Shown here piece by piece: positions 51,341-60,009 of a stretch of DNA of 64,000 nucleotides. A model generated the notes under the pieces. The model was given only the letters and a program-made list of their open reading frames with translations, was not told the DNA's origin and ran no database searches. This DNA comes from Bacillota bacterium. GTDB lineage: Bacteria; Bacillota; Clostridia; Christensenellales; SZUA-584. The stretch spans positions 62,001-126,000 of the forward strand of contig JAEYLC010000020.1 of assembly GCA_023461435.1 (NCBI GenBank), read 5' to 3'. The translations under genes and the position numbers were made by a program. Every line of letters begins with the position of its first letter. Position 1 is the first letter of the stretch.

Positions 51341-53761
51341 CTATTTATTTTTTTCGGCGTTGGTCTGTGCCAGATCCTCATCAGTGACATGGACTCGCAT
51401 CCTAAAATTAATGGGTGTTCCGTCGATAGCGTTCACCGCAAAAACATATGTATCATCAAATCTGTTGGGTGGTATCTCTTTATAATAAACCAGCCATGCC
51501 GGAACGAGCATCTGATAGTCAAGTTCATCACTGACTGGTACCACCACATTAGCCAACACGATCTGATTAATCTTAATTCCTCGCTCACCAAAAACAGATT
51601 GCTGATACACTTCCTTAGAAAATTCACCTTCCATATTTTCCTTAATTTTTTGCTTAACATCGTCAAAAGGCATCAGCGTCGCGTTGTCTTCTGTGACTTC
51701 GGTGATGTCAATCGTGTTTTCCCATGAAAAAGATTGCACACCTCCATCGTCAACATAAATTCGCAGAGACTCATCAAACCATCTCTCAGCAAATTCGTCT
51801 TCCGCAAACATATTCGATGGCTTTGCACCGTCATTGTTGATCGGAATGCTGTTTCCATCCTTTCTTGCAATTGTCACGAGCCATCCGCCCGACATAATGT
51901 CGTCAGTATCTCCATTGACCACTATGGCTCTTTCAGATGTCGCGACTCCCATATAATCAAAACCTAAATCAGAAATAACTTTTGCGGCTTGATCGCGAAC
52001 TTCCTCTTCGCTTATTTTCATACTGTCAAACGCTTCATCCATTGGCTTAATAATACGATCCGGGCCACCATCTCTAATCCACCTTTCAGGCTGAATTGCG
52101 TATTGAAAACTATATTTTGAAATATATATTTCATCACTTGAATCTGTGTCATGATATATTGAGCAATATACCTTATCATCATTGTTCATAAGATAGATAT
52201 GCCTTCCTGTCAACGGCGTATCTGCAGTGACCTGAGAAAAAGCTTCTGGTTTGACATTCTTAAGTTCTTCCTTGATGCGGTCAATTTCTTCTTTGCTGGC
52301 TTTATACTTTTTTGTCGCTGCTAATTGCTCTTTAAGCTCATCCTCTGTGTACGAGAAATCCCTCACGCCCACAGCATCGCCCGCAAAATAATCGAGCATT
52401 TTCCGGAGCGTTTCATCATCGAATGTCCGCTTTTTCACCTTATATACCGGGAACATATCCGTCTCGGGCGTCACGATCTTCGCGTTGATATCCACATTCA
52501 TATTCGGCAATGAATAAGTCTCCACCCAGTCTGGGAAGCTGCCATAACCTTCATTGGGGTTCACTTCCGGCTCGGGCGCCGGTGTTGGCTCAGGCTCCGC
52601 CGGAGCTGCCGCCGCCGACACTTCTTGTATCTCAACATCGGCAATGCTGCTGGCCGGCTCAGATTTCACCGGCTGACACGCTGTCGTGAAGCACGTGAAT
52701 ATGAGCAGGCTTGACAGCACAAGCGCCGTGAGCTTCACAGAGAGCCTTGTGCGCTTCTCCATGAATATACCTCTCACGCGCTTCTCCATCGACGCACGGC
52801 TGCTCGTTACACCCATGCCGAGCATATAGGCGTTCGCCTTGCTGCCAAGGTCTATCATCGTTTGCGCGTAATCAAAACATTCGCGTCTGCCCAGGCTCGC
52901 CGTCACAGCCGCGTCGCAGGCCGCCTCCATATCCGTCTCGATCTGTCTCACCGCGAGCCACACCACGGGATTGAACCAGTACACACAGCGCAGCAGCATG
53001 AGCAGCAGCGCGGTCAGATAGTCCCTATGACGATAATGCATAAGCTCATGGCGTATGCCGTATTCGATCTGCCTTAAATCCATGCCTTGCAGCATGCTTT
53101 TGGGCAGCAACAGCTTCGGTTTTATTGACGCGGTCAATGCGGGCGTATCGAGCCAATCGAGCACATGCACTTTGATAACGGCTCTGATGCCCATATCGCG
53201 CTTGCACGCGTCCACGAGACGCAATATCGCTTCCGGCGCGATGATTCCTCTTGCTGTTTTGCGGTGGATACGGCTGAAAAGCAGCAGCAGCAATCCGGCG
53301 CTGACGACCGCGCCCGCCATCCATAGCATCACAACCGCCGTCCGCCAGTCGATCGCCCGGCTATAGTGAGCAGCGGCGTTTGTATCTGAGCTTTTGTTGT
53401 ACATGGCATCCGGCTGTGCTTCCGGGACTTCATAGTCCACAGGAGCAACCGATTCGTTTGAGGCGTATGCGGCTGTATCCTCTTCATCAAAGGAAATGGA
53501 CTGAGCGGCTTGCCGCCCTGTTTCAGCCGATTGCGTCTGTGCCTGCGGCCCCGGCGCTTCGGGGATGACAAAAAGCTTCATATTGCTGTCGATCGTGACG
53601 GGGATCATCAGCCGCAGTATCAGCAGCGCCCACACCGCATACCCAAGCACCGGCGATAAATGCTTGCGGAACAGCCGTTTGAACAGCATCACAGCGGCAA
53701 ATATCACGACGGAGTAGATCGTGACTTCCAGCAAAATGCGCAATACCGTATTCACGCTCAT
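51341..53761 (-). CDS. M56 family (BlaR1/MecR1-like) membrane metallopeptidase
   Basis: 806 residues. N-terminal membrane segments (8-28, 38-55), another at about 140-162, then the zinc protease site RHELMHYRHRDY (HELMH at 238-242) with further membrane segments near 248-270 and 342-358, and a lipobox-like FTTACQ. Residues 365-806 lie outside: a Pro/Glu linker (385-403) and a large domain that does not contain the penicillin-binding SxxK/SDN/KTG set of BlaR1. It should cut the coupled BlaI-type repressor when the outer domain senses a signal; the signal is unlikely to be a beta-lactam. It overlaps the BlaI gene by four bases. Confidence 0.88.
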   Translation of the reverse strand: MSVNTVLRILLEVTIYSVVIFAAVMLFKRLFRKHLSPVLGYAVWALLILRLMIPVTIDSNMKLFVIPEAPGPQAQTQSAETGRQAAQSISFDEEDTAAYASNESVAPVDYEVPEAQPDAMYNKSSDTNAAAHYSRAIDWRTAVVMLWMAGAVVSAGLLLLLFSRIHRKTARGIIAPEAILRLVDACKRDMGIRAVIKVHVLDWLDTPALTASIKPKLLLPKSMLQGMDLRQIEYGIRHELMHYRHRDYLTALLLMLLRCVYWFNPVVWLAVRQIETDMEAACDAAVTASLGRRECFDYAQTMIDLGSKANAYMLGMGVTSSRASMEKRVRGIFMEKRTRLSVKLTALVLSSLLIFTCFTTACQPVKSEPASSIADVEIQEVSAAAAPAEPEPTPAPEPEVNPNEGYGSFPDWVETYSLPNMNVDINAKIVTPETDMFPVYKVKKRTFDDETLRKMLDYFAGDAVGVRDFSYTEDELKEQLAATKKYKASKEEIDRIKEELKNVKPEAFSQVTADTPLTGRHIYLMNNDDKVYCSIYHDTDSSDEIYISKYSFQYAIQPERWIRDGGPDRIIKPMDEAFDSMKISEEEVRDQAAKVISDLGFDYMGVATSERAIVVNGDTDDIMSGGWLVTIARKDGNSIPINNDGAKPSNMFAEDEFAERWFDESLRIYVDDGGVQSFSWENTIDITEVTEDNATLMPFDDVKQKIKENMEGEFSKEVYQQSVFGERGIKINQIVLANVVVPVSDELDYQMLVPAWLVYYKEIPPNRFDDTYVFAVNAIDGTPINFRMRVHVTDEDLAQTNAEKNK

Positions 53762-54135
53762 TCACCGTCCTTTTTTAACCCGTCGAGCAGTGCTTTCAAT
53801 TCCTCACGGTCTTTGGCGTTTAAAGAGCTGCCTTTGATCATGCAGACCAGAAACTCTTTGGCAGCCCGTTCGTCAATTTTATCGAGTAGCGTTTCGCTTT
53901 CAGCGAGTATGCAGCCGCTCTTGCCGATCAGCGGGTAATAGAACTTGTCGCGCCCAAGCTGCTCGAAAGAGACCAGCCCTTTTTCGCACATGCGCTTTAG
54001 GTATGTCACGTACGTGTTGTATTTCCAGTCCGTCTGTCCGCCCAGCCTGGCGATAATGCCTGATATGGGCTGATGAGGCTGCTCCCAGAGCACCGTCATC
54101 ACGGCCCATTCGGATTTGGTCAGCGTGTTTTTCAT
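53758..54135 (-). CDS. BlaI/MecI-family repressor
   Basis: 125 residues. A winged helix-turn-helix (LTKSEWAVMTVLWEQPHQPI, YNTYVTYLKRMCEKGLV) is followed by a dimerisation helix region with LLDGLKKDGE at the end. BlaI proteins block their own operon until the partner M56 peptidase inactivates them. The gene lies upstream of the M56 gene, overlapping it (ATGA), with an operator-promoter at 54172-54206. GGAAGCGAGG precedes the ATG. Confidence 0.93.
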   Translation of the reverse strand: MKNTLTKSEWAVMTVLWEQPHQPISGIIARLGGQTDWKYNTYVTYLKRMCEKGLVSFEQLGRDKFYYPLIGKSGCILAESETLLDKIDERAAKEFLVCMIKGSSLNAKDREELKALLDGLKKDGE

Positions 54136-54171
54136 AGCACCGTCCTCGCTTCCCTGATTCTGTCTCCATTA

Positions 54172-54206
54172 ATTACAATTGTAGTTGTGTGTTTAAGGTT
54201 TGTCAA
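54172..54206 (-). promoter_or_regulatory. Promoter with overlapping BlaI-type operator
   Basis: On the minus strand, perfect TTGACA (54201-54206), 17 bases, TACAAT (54178-54183). The dyad ACTACAATTGTAAT (54172-54185), of the TACA/TGTA type bound by BlaI and MecI, covers the -10 box. This predicts repression by the BlaI product. Confidence 0.85.
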
Positions 54207-54273
54207 GTAAAAAGCGAGGACAATTTTCCAGAGAGTATCTTTGAGTTAATATGGCAGGCATGCACTGCCTTCA

Positions 54274-54960
54274 CTATTTGATATCCTTAGTCAGCTCATA
54301 AACATCTTCATAATATTCCTTATCCGAATAAGGGCTTGAAGGCACGAAGCTGCCATCCGCGATTCGTTCCGCTGCATAAATCATCCTTTTAAGTGCCAGC
54401 ACAGCGTTATCGGTCATTTCAGCCTTTTCGTTTTCCAATTGGCTTTTCAGTGTTTTGGCATACTGCTCGAAGATGGCCGAGTGCTTTGGCGAAGCCACCA
54501 CAAACCCGCTGTTCAAATCATACTCGTAGACCGTCGGCCATAAGGGGACCTCAGGATGACTCAGTTCCATATAGGGGAACCAGAACTCGCGGTATATGAT
54601 GAAATCGACGATACCGTCGCCGCCGCTGTCAGAATCGGTCAGTGTTTGCTCTTTGGCTTCATCATCATATCCGTCGCAGTCGATACGTGCGACATTATCC
54701 AAAACATCCGTTTTTTCTTCTCCGCGATCAATATAATGCAGCGTCATCGTCCGGATAGCGCCCGAGCCTTCGGGCGCGCTCAATTCGATATCCACAAAAT
54801 CCTTAACGGTTAAAAGGTTCTCTTCGGAAGATTCAACATCGAAATACTGATCGCCGCCGGCTTCGGCGCCGCTCTCGGCCGACGTGGGGAGCCGCGCTTC
54901 GCATCCCGCCGCAATCAGGAAAATTGCCAGCAAACATAACACAGCCAAAGTTTTTTTCAT
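54274..54960 (-). CDS. Lipoprotein of unknown function
   Basis: 228 residues. Signal peptide with lipobox AAGC (Cys 20), acidic linker, and a mostly beta domain: VDIELSAPEGSGAIRTMTLH, ARIDCDGYDDEAK and DGIVDFIIYREFWFPYMEL, then helices. DSDSGGDGIVDF looks like a calcium-binding Asp loop. It lies upstream of the BlaI operon on the same strand but 138 bases away, with the BlaI promoter between them. No family recognised. Confidence 0.8.
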   Translation of the reverse strand: MKKTLAVLCLLAIFLIAAGCEARLPTSAESGAEAGGDQYFDVESSEENLLTVKDFVDIELSAPEGSGAIRTMTLHYIDRGEEKTDVLDNVARIDCDGYDDEAKEQTLTDSDSGGDGIVDFIIYREFWFPYMELSHPEVPLWPTVYEYDLNSGFVVASPKHSAIFEQYAKTLKSQLENEKAEMTDNAVLALKRMIYAAERIADGSFVPSSPYSDKEYYEDVYELTKDIK

Positions 54961-55131
54961 ATGATCCCTCCGCGATTTATTGACAGCCCGTCTTCCATTA
55001 TCATCCGCGCATGAGGCCTTGGCAATACCGGGTTCTTATAGTTAATCCATATATGGCGTCAACAGTCATGGGGCGTTCACCTGTAAGACGCTTCAAAAAT
55101 AAAAAAGTGCTATGTGATGACAATGAGGTTC

Positions 55132-55160
55132 GCGTAAAACCATAAAAACCGTTTTTACGC
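55132..55160. other. Inverted repeat upstream of ylbJ
   Basis: GCGTAAAA (55132-55139) and TTTTACGC (55153-55160) form an 8-bp palindromic pair, 56 bases before the ylbJ start. The rest of 54961-55216 shows no gene. It may be an operator or a transcript hairpin. Confidence 0.4.
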
Positions 55161-55216
55161 CAAGGTTCTTACGTACCCCCGGCGCCTCATATCATGAAAT
55201 GTAAAGGTGGGATGGA

Positions 55217-56386
55217 ATGATAAAAAAAGTTTTGCTCATCGCTTTCGTGGCTGCGATGGCGGTGCTGCTGCTCATTTACCCTGAAAACGGCCTTGAAAGC
55301 GCGCGCTTCGGCCTCAATATCTGGTTCAGCTCCGTGCTGCCCGCGCTGTTTCCGTTTATGGCGGCTTCCTTTCTGCTGCTCGAAACGGGCATCGTGCGGC
55401 TCATTGCACACGCGTTCGCGCCCGTGACGCGCCTGCTGTTTTTCGCGCCCGGCGAATCCGCGTATGTGTTGATCGCTTCCGCGATGTCCGGCTATCCCGT
55501 GGGCGCGCGGCTGTCGGCCGAGCTTTATGCGAGCAAGCAGATCACCGAAGCGGAGGCGCAGCGCATCATCCGTTTCACAAGCGTGTCCGGCCCCGTTTTC
55601 ATCACAGGCACCGTCTGCTCGGGGCTGCTCGGCCTGCCCGAGGCAGGCATCTATCTGGCCGCCGCGCATTATCTGTCCGCCGTCGCCGTGGGCATTCTGT
55701 TCGGCTTGTTCGCGCGGCGGCAGGAGCTTAAGAGCCAAAAAAAACCGCGGCCGCGGTTCTCCGCCGCGTGGGCACAGTTCAAAAAAGACGCCGCAGGCTG
55801 CCCGCCCGTAGGCGATATGCTGTCTTCCAGCATCGAAAAAGCGCTCACCGTGCTGCTCAAGGTCGGCGGCTTTATCATACTGTTTTCCGTCGTGCTCGAA
55901 ATGCTTTCGGTGACGCATGTGATGGATGCGCTGCGGTGGGCGTATATGCCGATCGCCAATATGGCGGGGTTCACAGCGGAAAGCACGCAGGCGCTGCTGT
56001 ACGGCGGCGTGGAGATGACCTCCGGATGTGCGCGCGCCGCCGCGCTGAGCCTGCCCATCCAAACGCAGCTGCCGCTCATCGCGGGCATCATCTCTTTCGG
56101 CGGTCTGTGCATCCATATGCAGACCACCGCGATGACGGCTTCAAGCGGTTTTAAACCAAAAGGGTTTGTGCTTGCCAAAAGCATTCAGGCGATGCTGGCC
56201 TTTTTCTTCTCGTCGGTGATGCTGGCTGCGTTTCCTCTCACCACCGCAGCTTCAAGTTTTGCCGTACAAACAAAAACAGCCGCGTACGGCGGCGTGATTT
56301 TTGCGGCAGCGGCGGTACTCGTGCTGCTCATTATCAAACGGTGGCAGAAACGGCGCAAGCGGTCAGCTTTTCCGTTTGCCCCCTAG
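55217..56386 (+). CDS. ylbJ: Sporulation integral membrane protein YlbJ
   Basis: 389 residues with about eight membrane segments and two nucleoside-recognition (Gate) domains. IWFSSVLPALFPFMAASFLL, SAMSGYPVGARLSAELYASK and YGGVEMTSGCARAA are family blocks. In Bacillus YlbJ is needed for spore cortex formation under sigma E. AGGTGGG precedes the ATG. Its last 24 bases overlap the end of the converging 56363 gene on the other strand. Confidence 0.93.
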   Translation: MIKKVLLIAFVAAMAVLLLIYPENGLESARFGLNIWFSSVLPALFPFMAASFLLLETGIVRLIAHAFAPVTRLLFFAPGESAYVLIASAMSGYPVGARLSAELYASKQITEAEAQRIIRFTSVSGPVFITGTVCSGLLGLPEAGIYLAAAHYLSAVAVGILFGLFARRQELKSQKKPRPRFSAAWAQFKKDAAGCPPVGDMLSSSIEKALTVLLKVGGFIILFSVVLEMLSVTHVMDALRWAYMPIANMAGFTAESTQALLYGGVEMTSGCARAAALSLPIQTQLPLIAGIISFGGLCIHMQTTAMTASSGFKPKGFVLAKSIQAMLAFFFSSVMLAAFPLTTAASSFAVQTKTAAYGGVIFAAAAVLVLLIIKRWQKRRKRSAFPFAP

Positions 56387-56815
56387 CTCCTGACGGTTCT
56401 GTCTTAAAACCTTTATGTAATCGCTGAAATACGTCTCCACCTCGGCCAATATATCGTCCGCGTATTCCTTCGCCCCGAGCTTGATCTCGGTGGCGGTGTC
56501 CTCGGCATTTTTGACGATCTCTCTCGCCTTGGCATCGGCTTCCTGCACCACGGAGTCGTCCGACACGCGCGTTTGCAGCTCGTCTTCGGCGCTCTTGACG
56601 ATGCTTGCGGCTTCCTCCTGCGCGGAATTCAATATCAAAGTCTTTTCCTTTGATATCTCCTCGGCATCCAGAAGCTCCTGCGGCAGCGCGTTCTTAAGAT
56701 CGCTGATGATCTCCATCATGATGTCGTAATCCACACTGCGCTTGTTCGAGAACATCGCCTTGGGACTGTTTTCAATTTCTTCGGTCAGCTCATCGAGCAG
56801 TTCAAGAATCTTCAT
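56363..56815 (-). CDS. Coiled-coil protein, V-type/F-type ATPase subunit-like
   Basis: 150 residues, no membrane segment. From about 40 to 140 it is a single charged coiled coil (ILNSAQEEAASIVKSAEDEL, ADAKAREIVKNAEDTATEIK) like the stalk subunits of rotary ATPases or DivIVA-type scaffold proteins. Genes of this type commonly stand next to coaD in Clostridia. It starts five bases after the coaD stop, so it is co-transcribed with coaD, rsmD, the formyl-THF cyclo-ligase and alr. Function unknown. Confidence 0.8.
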   Translation of the reverse strand: MKILELLDELTEEIENSPKAMFSNKRSVDYDIMMEIISDLKNALPQELLDAEEISKEKTLILNSAQEEAASIVKSAEDELQTRVSDDSVVQEADAKAREIVKNAEDTATEIKLGAKEYADDILAEVETYFSDYIKVLRQNRQELGGKRKS

Positions 56816-56819
56816 CGTC

Positions 56820-57311
56820 TCACCTGCGGTATTTATTAATCACGTCGTCTTTGATCTCGTCCGGCACAAGGCCGGTGATATCCCCACCGTGGTAAACAAG
56901 CTCTTTAACCATGCTGGAGCTTAAAAACGAATGATTGATGTCCGTCATCAAAAAGATGGTCTCCACGTCTTTTGCGAGCTTCGAGTTCATCGCGGCCATC
57001 TGAAACTCGTACTCAAAATCCGAAATGTAGCGAAGGCCGCGTATCACAAGGCTCGCTTTCTTTTGCTTCATATAATCGACAAGCAGGCCGGAAAACGAAT
57101 CCACATGGACGCACGGCAGATGGGCCGCGCTGCGGCTGATGAACTCCATGCGCTGCTCGACGGTAAATGCAGGCTTTTTATTTTTATTGACAAGCACCGC
57201 AACCGTCACATCGTCGAACATGGCTGCCGCGCGCGTGATGATATCGAGGTGACCGGAAGTAACCGGATCAAAGCTTCCGGGATAAACACATTTAATCACT
57301 TTTTTCTCCAT
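56820..57311 (-). CDS. coaD: Phosphopantetheine adenylyltransferase
   Basis: Makes dephospho-CoA from 4'-phosphopantetheine and ATP. 163 residues. CVYPGSFDPVTSGHLDII has the TxGH nucleotidyltransferase site, and DINHSFLSSSMVKEL is the ISSSxVKE loop. The start lies 20 bases inside the end of rsmD. The rsmD-coaD order is usual for Firmicutes. Confidence 0.97.
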   Translation of the reverse strand: MEKKVIKCVYPGSFDPVTSGHLDIITRAAAMFDDVTVAVLVNKNKKPAFTVEQRMEFISRSAAHLPCVHVDSFSGLLVDYMKQKKASLVIRGLRYISDFEYEFQMAAMNSKLAKDVETIFLMTDINHSFLSSSMVKELVYHGGDITGLVPDEIKDDVINKYRR

Positions 57312-57837
57312 ACGCTAAAAACAACAGCGAAATATCGCCGTAATCCCTGCGTTTTGTCAAATTATACCCTATAGGGAGCATAAAATCAAATTTTCTGCGG
57401 CATTCAGCTACGATAACCGCCCCATTATTGAGCTTTTTCGCGTCGCGCAAGGCTTCAAGCAGCGGCACATAGAACCCCTCGTCATAGGGCGGGTCCATCA
57501 GCACAATATCGTACCGGCCAAGATAGGGCATCAAGCTGAACACATCGCCCTTCAGTACGCGATAATCAGCCGCACCGACTGCCCGAAGATTCTCCTCGAG
57601 CGCTTTTTGGCACGCTTTTTCGCGCTCTACAAAATCGACATGCGCCGCGCCGCGCGACAGCGCCTCAATACCAAGCGCTCCGCTGCCCGCAAACGCGTCC
57701 AGCACCGCCGCGCCCGAAATCTGAAACTGTATCGCGCCGAACATCGCTTCCTTTACCCTGTCGGTGGTGGGACGAACGGCATCCCCCTTCGGGCAGACAA
57801 GGCGCCGTCCTTTATAGGCGCCCGCGATCACGCGCAT
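57292..57837 (-). CDS. rsmD: 16S rRNA (guanine966-N2)-methyltransferase
   Basis: Methylates G966 of 16S rRNA. 181 residues. MRVIAGAYKGRRLVCPKG, AVLDAFAGSGALGIEALSRG (SAM site) and DIVLMDPPYDEGFY (the DPPY catalytic motif) are all present. The ATG overlaps the stop of the formyl-THF cyclo-ligase gene by one base (TGATG), and the 3' end overlaps coaD. Confidence 0.96.
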   Translation of the reverse strand: MRVIAGAYKGRRLVCPKGDAVRPTTDRVKEAMFGAIQFQISGAAVLDAFAGSGALGIEALSRGAAHVDFVEREKACQKALEENLRAVGAADYRVLKGDVFSLMPYLGRYDIVLMDPPYDEGFYVPLLEALRDAKKLNNGAVIVAECRRKFDFMLPIGYNLTKRRDYGDISLLFLAYGEKSD

Positions 57838-58388
57838 CAGTACGGCCCAATCACACGCCTGTCGGTCACGAGCATGTCCATCGCGACATCATACGGCTCG
57901 GCGTCGATCTGCGGAACGATCTGCATGTCGTAGCAGATGCCGATCTTCAGCGCTTTTGTTTCTTTTAAAAACCGGTCGAAATATCCGACGCCGTACCCGA
58001 TGCGGTTCAGCGCGGTATCATAGGCGATGCCGGGTACCAGCACGATGTCCGGCTCCACCTGCTCGCTTTCGTTCATAATGATGGGCTCCGCGATACCGTA
58101 GACATTGCTTTTCATCACGGAATCGTATGTATATTCCACGGCAATCAGATTGTCATTATCGGCCACGTACGGCAGCGCCACGTCCTTGCCTATATCGAGC
58201 AGCGCATGCATCAGCGCAAGCAGATTCGGCTCGTTCTTGTGAGAATAATAAGCCATCACGCAACGCGCGTTTTTAATGCAGTCAAGATCAAGAAGCGTCT
58301 GCATGATGCGTCCGCTCATCACCTCCGCATCGCGCGTGTCGACCAGCAGCCGTTTTTTGAGCATATCCTGCCTGATATCGTGTTTCAT
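57837..58388 (-). CDS. 5-formyltetrahydrofolate cyclo-ligase
   Basis: Turns 5-formyl-THF into 5,10-methenyl-THF with ATP. 183 residues. It begins MKHDIRQDMLKKRLLVDTRD; the substrate and ATP loops are LVPGIAYDTALNRIGYGVGY and FDRFLKE, typical of the family. It overlaps alr upstream by four bases and rsmD downstream by one, so the three are coupled. It supplies folate units, including for purine synthesis, but its operon is separate from pur. Confidence 0.94.
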   Translation of the reverse strand: MKHDIRQDMLKKRLLVDTRDAEVMSGRIMQTLLDLDCIKNARCVMAYYSHKNEPNLLALMHALLDIGKDVALPYVADNDNLIAVEYTYDSVMKSNVYGIAEPIIMNESEQVEPDIVLVPGIAYDTALNRIGYGVGYFDRFLKETKALKIGICYDMQIVPQIDAEPYDVAMDMLVTDRRVIGPY

Positions 58389-59512
58389 TTCTCATCCTCG
58401 TAATAGAGTCTTGGCACGCGCGGTGAAAGCGCGCAGAGTATCTCGTAGTTGATTGTGCCGCACAATGCCGCGTATTCCTCAACGGGCAAGCTTGCCCCCC
58501 GCTGGCTTCCGAAGCACACGACGTTGTCGTGCAGCTTCACGCCATCGATATCCGTTACGTCAACGAGTATCTGGTCCATACAGACGCGCCCCACAACCTT
58601 TGCGCGCCGGCCGCCGACGAGCACCTCTCCCCTGTTTGACAGCAATCGGTTAAAGCCGTCCGCATATCCGATGGGCAGCGTCGCGATGCGCGTTTCCCTC
58701 GTCGTTGTGTATGTGGCGCCATAGCTTAGTTTTTCCCCGGGACCGATCATTTTAATATGCGACACCTGCGTGTGCAGCGACATCGCCGGCTCGAGCTTCA
58801 CATCCTTTTTCACCTCATCCGACGGATAGCAGCCGTACATCGCGATGCCGACACGCACCATATCGTAGGCGAGCCCCTGACAATCGAGCGTGCCGCCGCT
58901 GTTCGCGGCATGGATGATCGGTGAAAAACCTTTGTCTCTGACGAGCGCGATAAACTCCTGAAAGCGCTCGTTCTGCTGATTTGTATACGCCTTGTCCGCT
59001 TCGTCCGCCGTCGCGAAATGCGTCATCAGCCCTTCGAGACTGAGCAGCTGCGTATCCGCGATGATGTCGAGCAGTTCGCCCGCTTCCTCAAGCGTTTTGA
59101 CGCCGACGCGGTTCATGCCCGTATCCACCTTCAAATGCAGCTTCATCGCTCTGCCGAACTCTTTGGCGGCATCGAGCGCGCTATTGACGCAGTCGCGCGA
59201 GGTGATCACCATCGACAGATCAAGGTCGGCCGCTTTGCGCCACTGCGAACGGTTGGCCGGACCGAGCACGAGTATCGGTGCGGTAATTCCTTCATCCCTG
59301 AGCGCCGCCGCTTCTTCGGGGATCGCGACCGCGATCCAGTCCGCGCCCGCTTCGATCGCGGCCTTGGAAATCATCACGCTGCCATGGCCGTAGCCGTCCG
59401 CCTTGGCCACGGCGCAGAACATCGTTTTTTCCGGCAGTGTTTTTTTAATATTAACCACATTGCGCTTGATCGCGCTTAAATTAACCTTCGCGTATGTCGG
59501 CCTTAATAACAT
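58385..59512 (-). CDS. alr: Alanine racemase
   Basis: Makes D-alanine for peptidoglycan. 375 residues, fold type III PLP barrel. The PLP lysine lies in FCAVAKADGYGHG and the catalytic Tyr in KLSYGATYTTTRETR; HAANSGGTLDC and VCMDQILVDVTD are also typical. ATG 59512 has AAGGA four bases before it and starts the conserved MLLRPTYAKVNLSAI; the open frame extends to 59545 without an RBS. First gene of the alr-to-coaD operon. Confidence 0.96.
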   Translation of the reverse strand: MLLRPTYAKVNLSAIKRNVVNIKKTLPEKTMFCAVAKADGYGHGSVMISKAAIEAGADWIAVAIPEEAAALRDEGITAPILVLGPANRSQWRKAADLDLSMVITSRDCVNSALDAAKEFGRAMKLHLKVDTGMNRVGVKTLEEAGELLDIIADTQLLSLEGLMTHFATADEADKAYTNQQNERFQEFIALVRDKGFSPIIHAANSGGTLDCQGLAYDMVRVGIAMYGCYPSDEVKKDVKLEPAMSLHTQVSHIKMIGPGEKLSYGATYTTTRETRIATLPIGYADGFNRLLSNRGEVLVGGRRAKVVGRVCMDQILVDVTDIDGVKLHDNVVCFGSQRGASLPVEEYAALCGTINYEILCALSPRVPRLYYEDEK

Positions 59513-59562
59513 GATATCCTTCTTTATAAGGCGCCCGAGGTTCAAGCGTCGTTAAAATTTTG

Positions 59563-59991
59563 TTAAATCCCATAAATATCCTGCTCGGAAAGCAGCTTGA
59601 CGCCGCCTTCTGTCAGCGCATTTGTCGCCTTTGCGATATCCTCGACACGGAAGAGTATCAGCGCGTTTTCATTGGGCGTGCGCACAAAAGAATACAGATA
59701 CTCTACGCTGATGTCCGCCTGATCGAGCAGCTTTAGCACCTGAGCGAGACCGCCCGGCTTATCGGTGACCTCCGCCACGATCACATCGGTTGTGCTCGCT
59801 GTGAAGCCGTGGCCTTTGAGCATCGCGATCGCCTTGTCGGGTTCGCTCACGATACAGCGCATAATGCCGAAATTCGTCGTGTCGGCAATAGACAGCGCGA
59901 TGAGATCCACACCGCCCTCGCCGAACACCTCCGTGATTTTGGCCAGACGGCCCTTTTTGTTTTCCACAAATACGGATATCTGCTTAATCAT
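59563..59991 (-). CDS. Tandem ACT-domain protein
   Basis: 142 residues made only of two ACT domains: VFVENKKGRLAKITEVFGEG (residues 6-25) and AEVTDKPGGLAQVLKLLDQA (from about 75). ACT pairs bind amino acids and change the activity of partner enzymes. Proteins of this type often follow a paaK-like gene, as here (18 bases). Binding of aromatic amino acids and control of the paaK/ior step is a reasonable inference. ATG 59991 has GGAGG seven bases upstream. Last gene of the paaK-ior cluster. Confidence 0.9.
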   Translation of the reverse strand: MIKQISVFVENKKGRLAKITEVFGEGGVDLIALSIADTTNFGIMRCIVSEPDKAIAMLKGHGFTASTTDVIVAEVTDKPGGLAQVLKLLDQADISVEYLYSFVRTPNENALILFRVEDIAKATNALTEGGVKLLSEQDIYGI

Positions 59992-60009
59992 CACTACGCC
60001 TCCTTATAT

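Noticed and set aside
55187..56116. 309-residue minus-strand open frame opposite ylbJ
   Set aside because: Arg/Gln/His-rich shadow; ylbJ on the other strand shows clear family motifs and an RBS.
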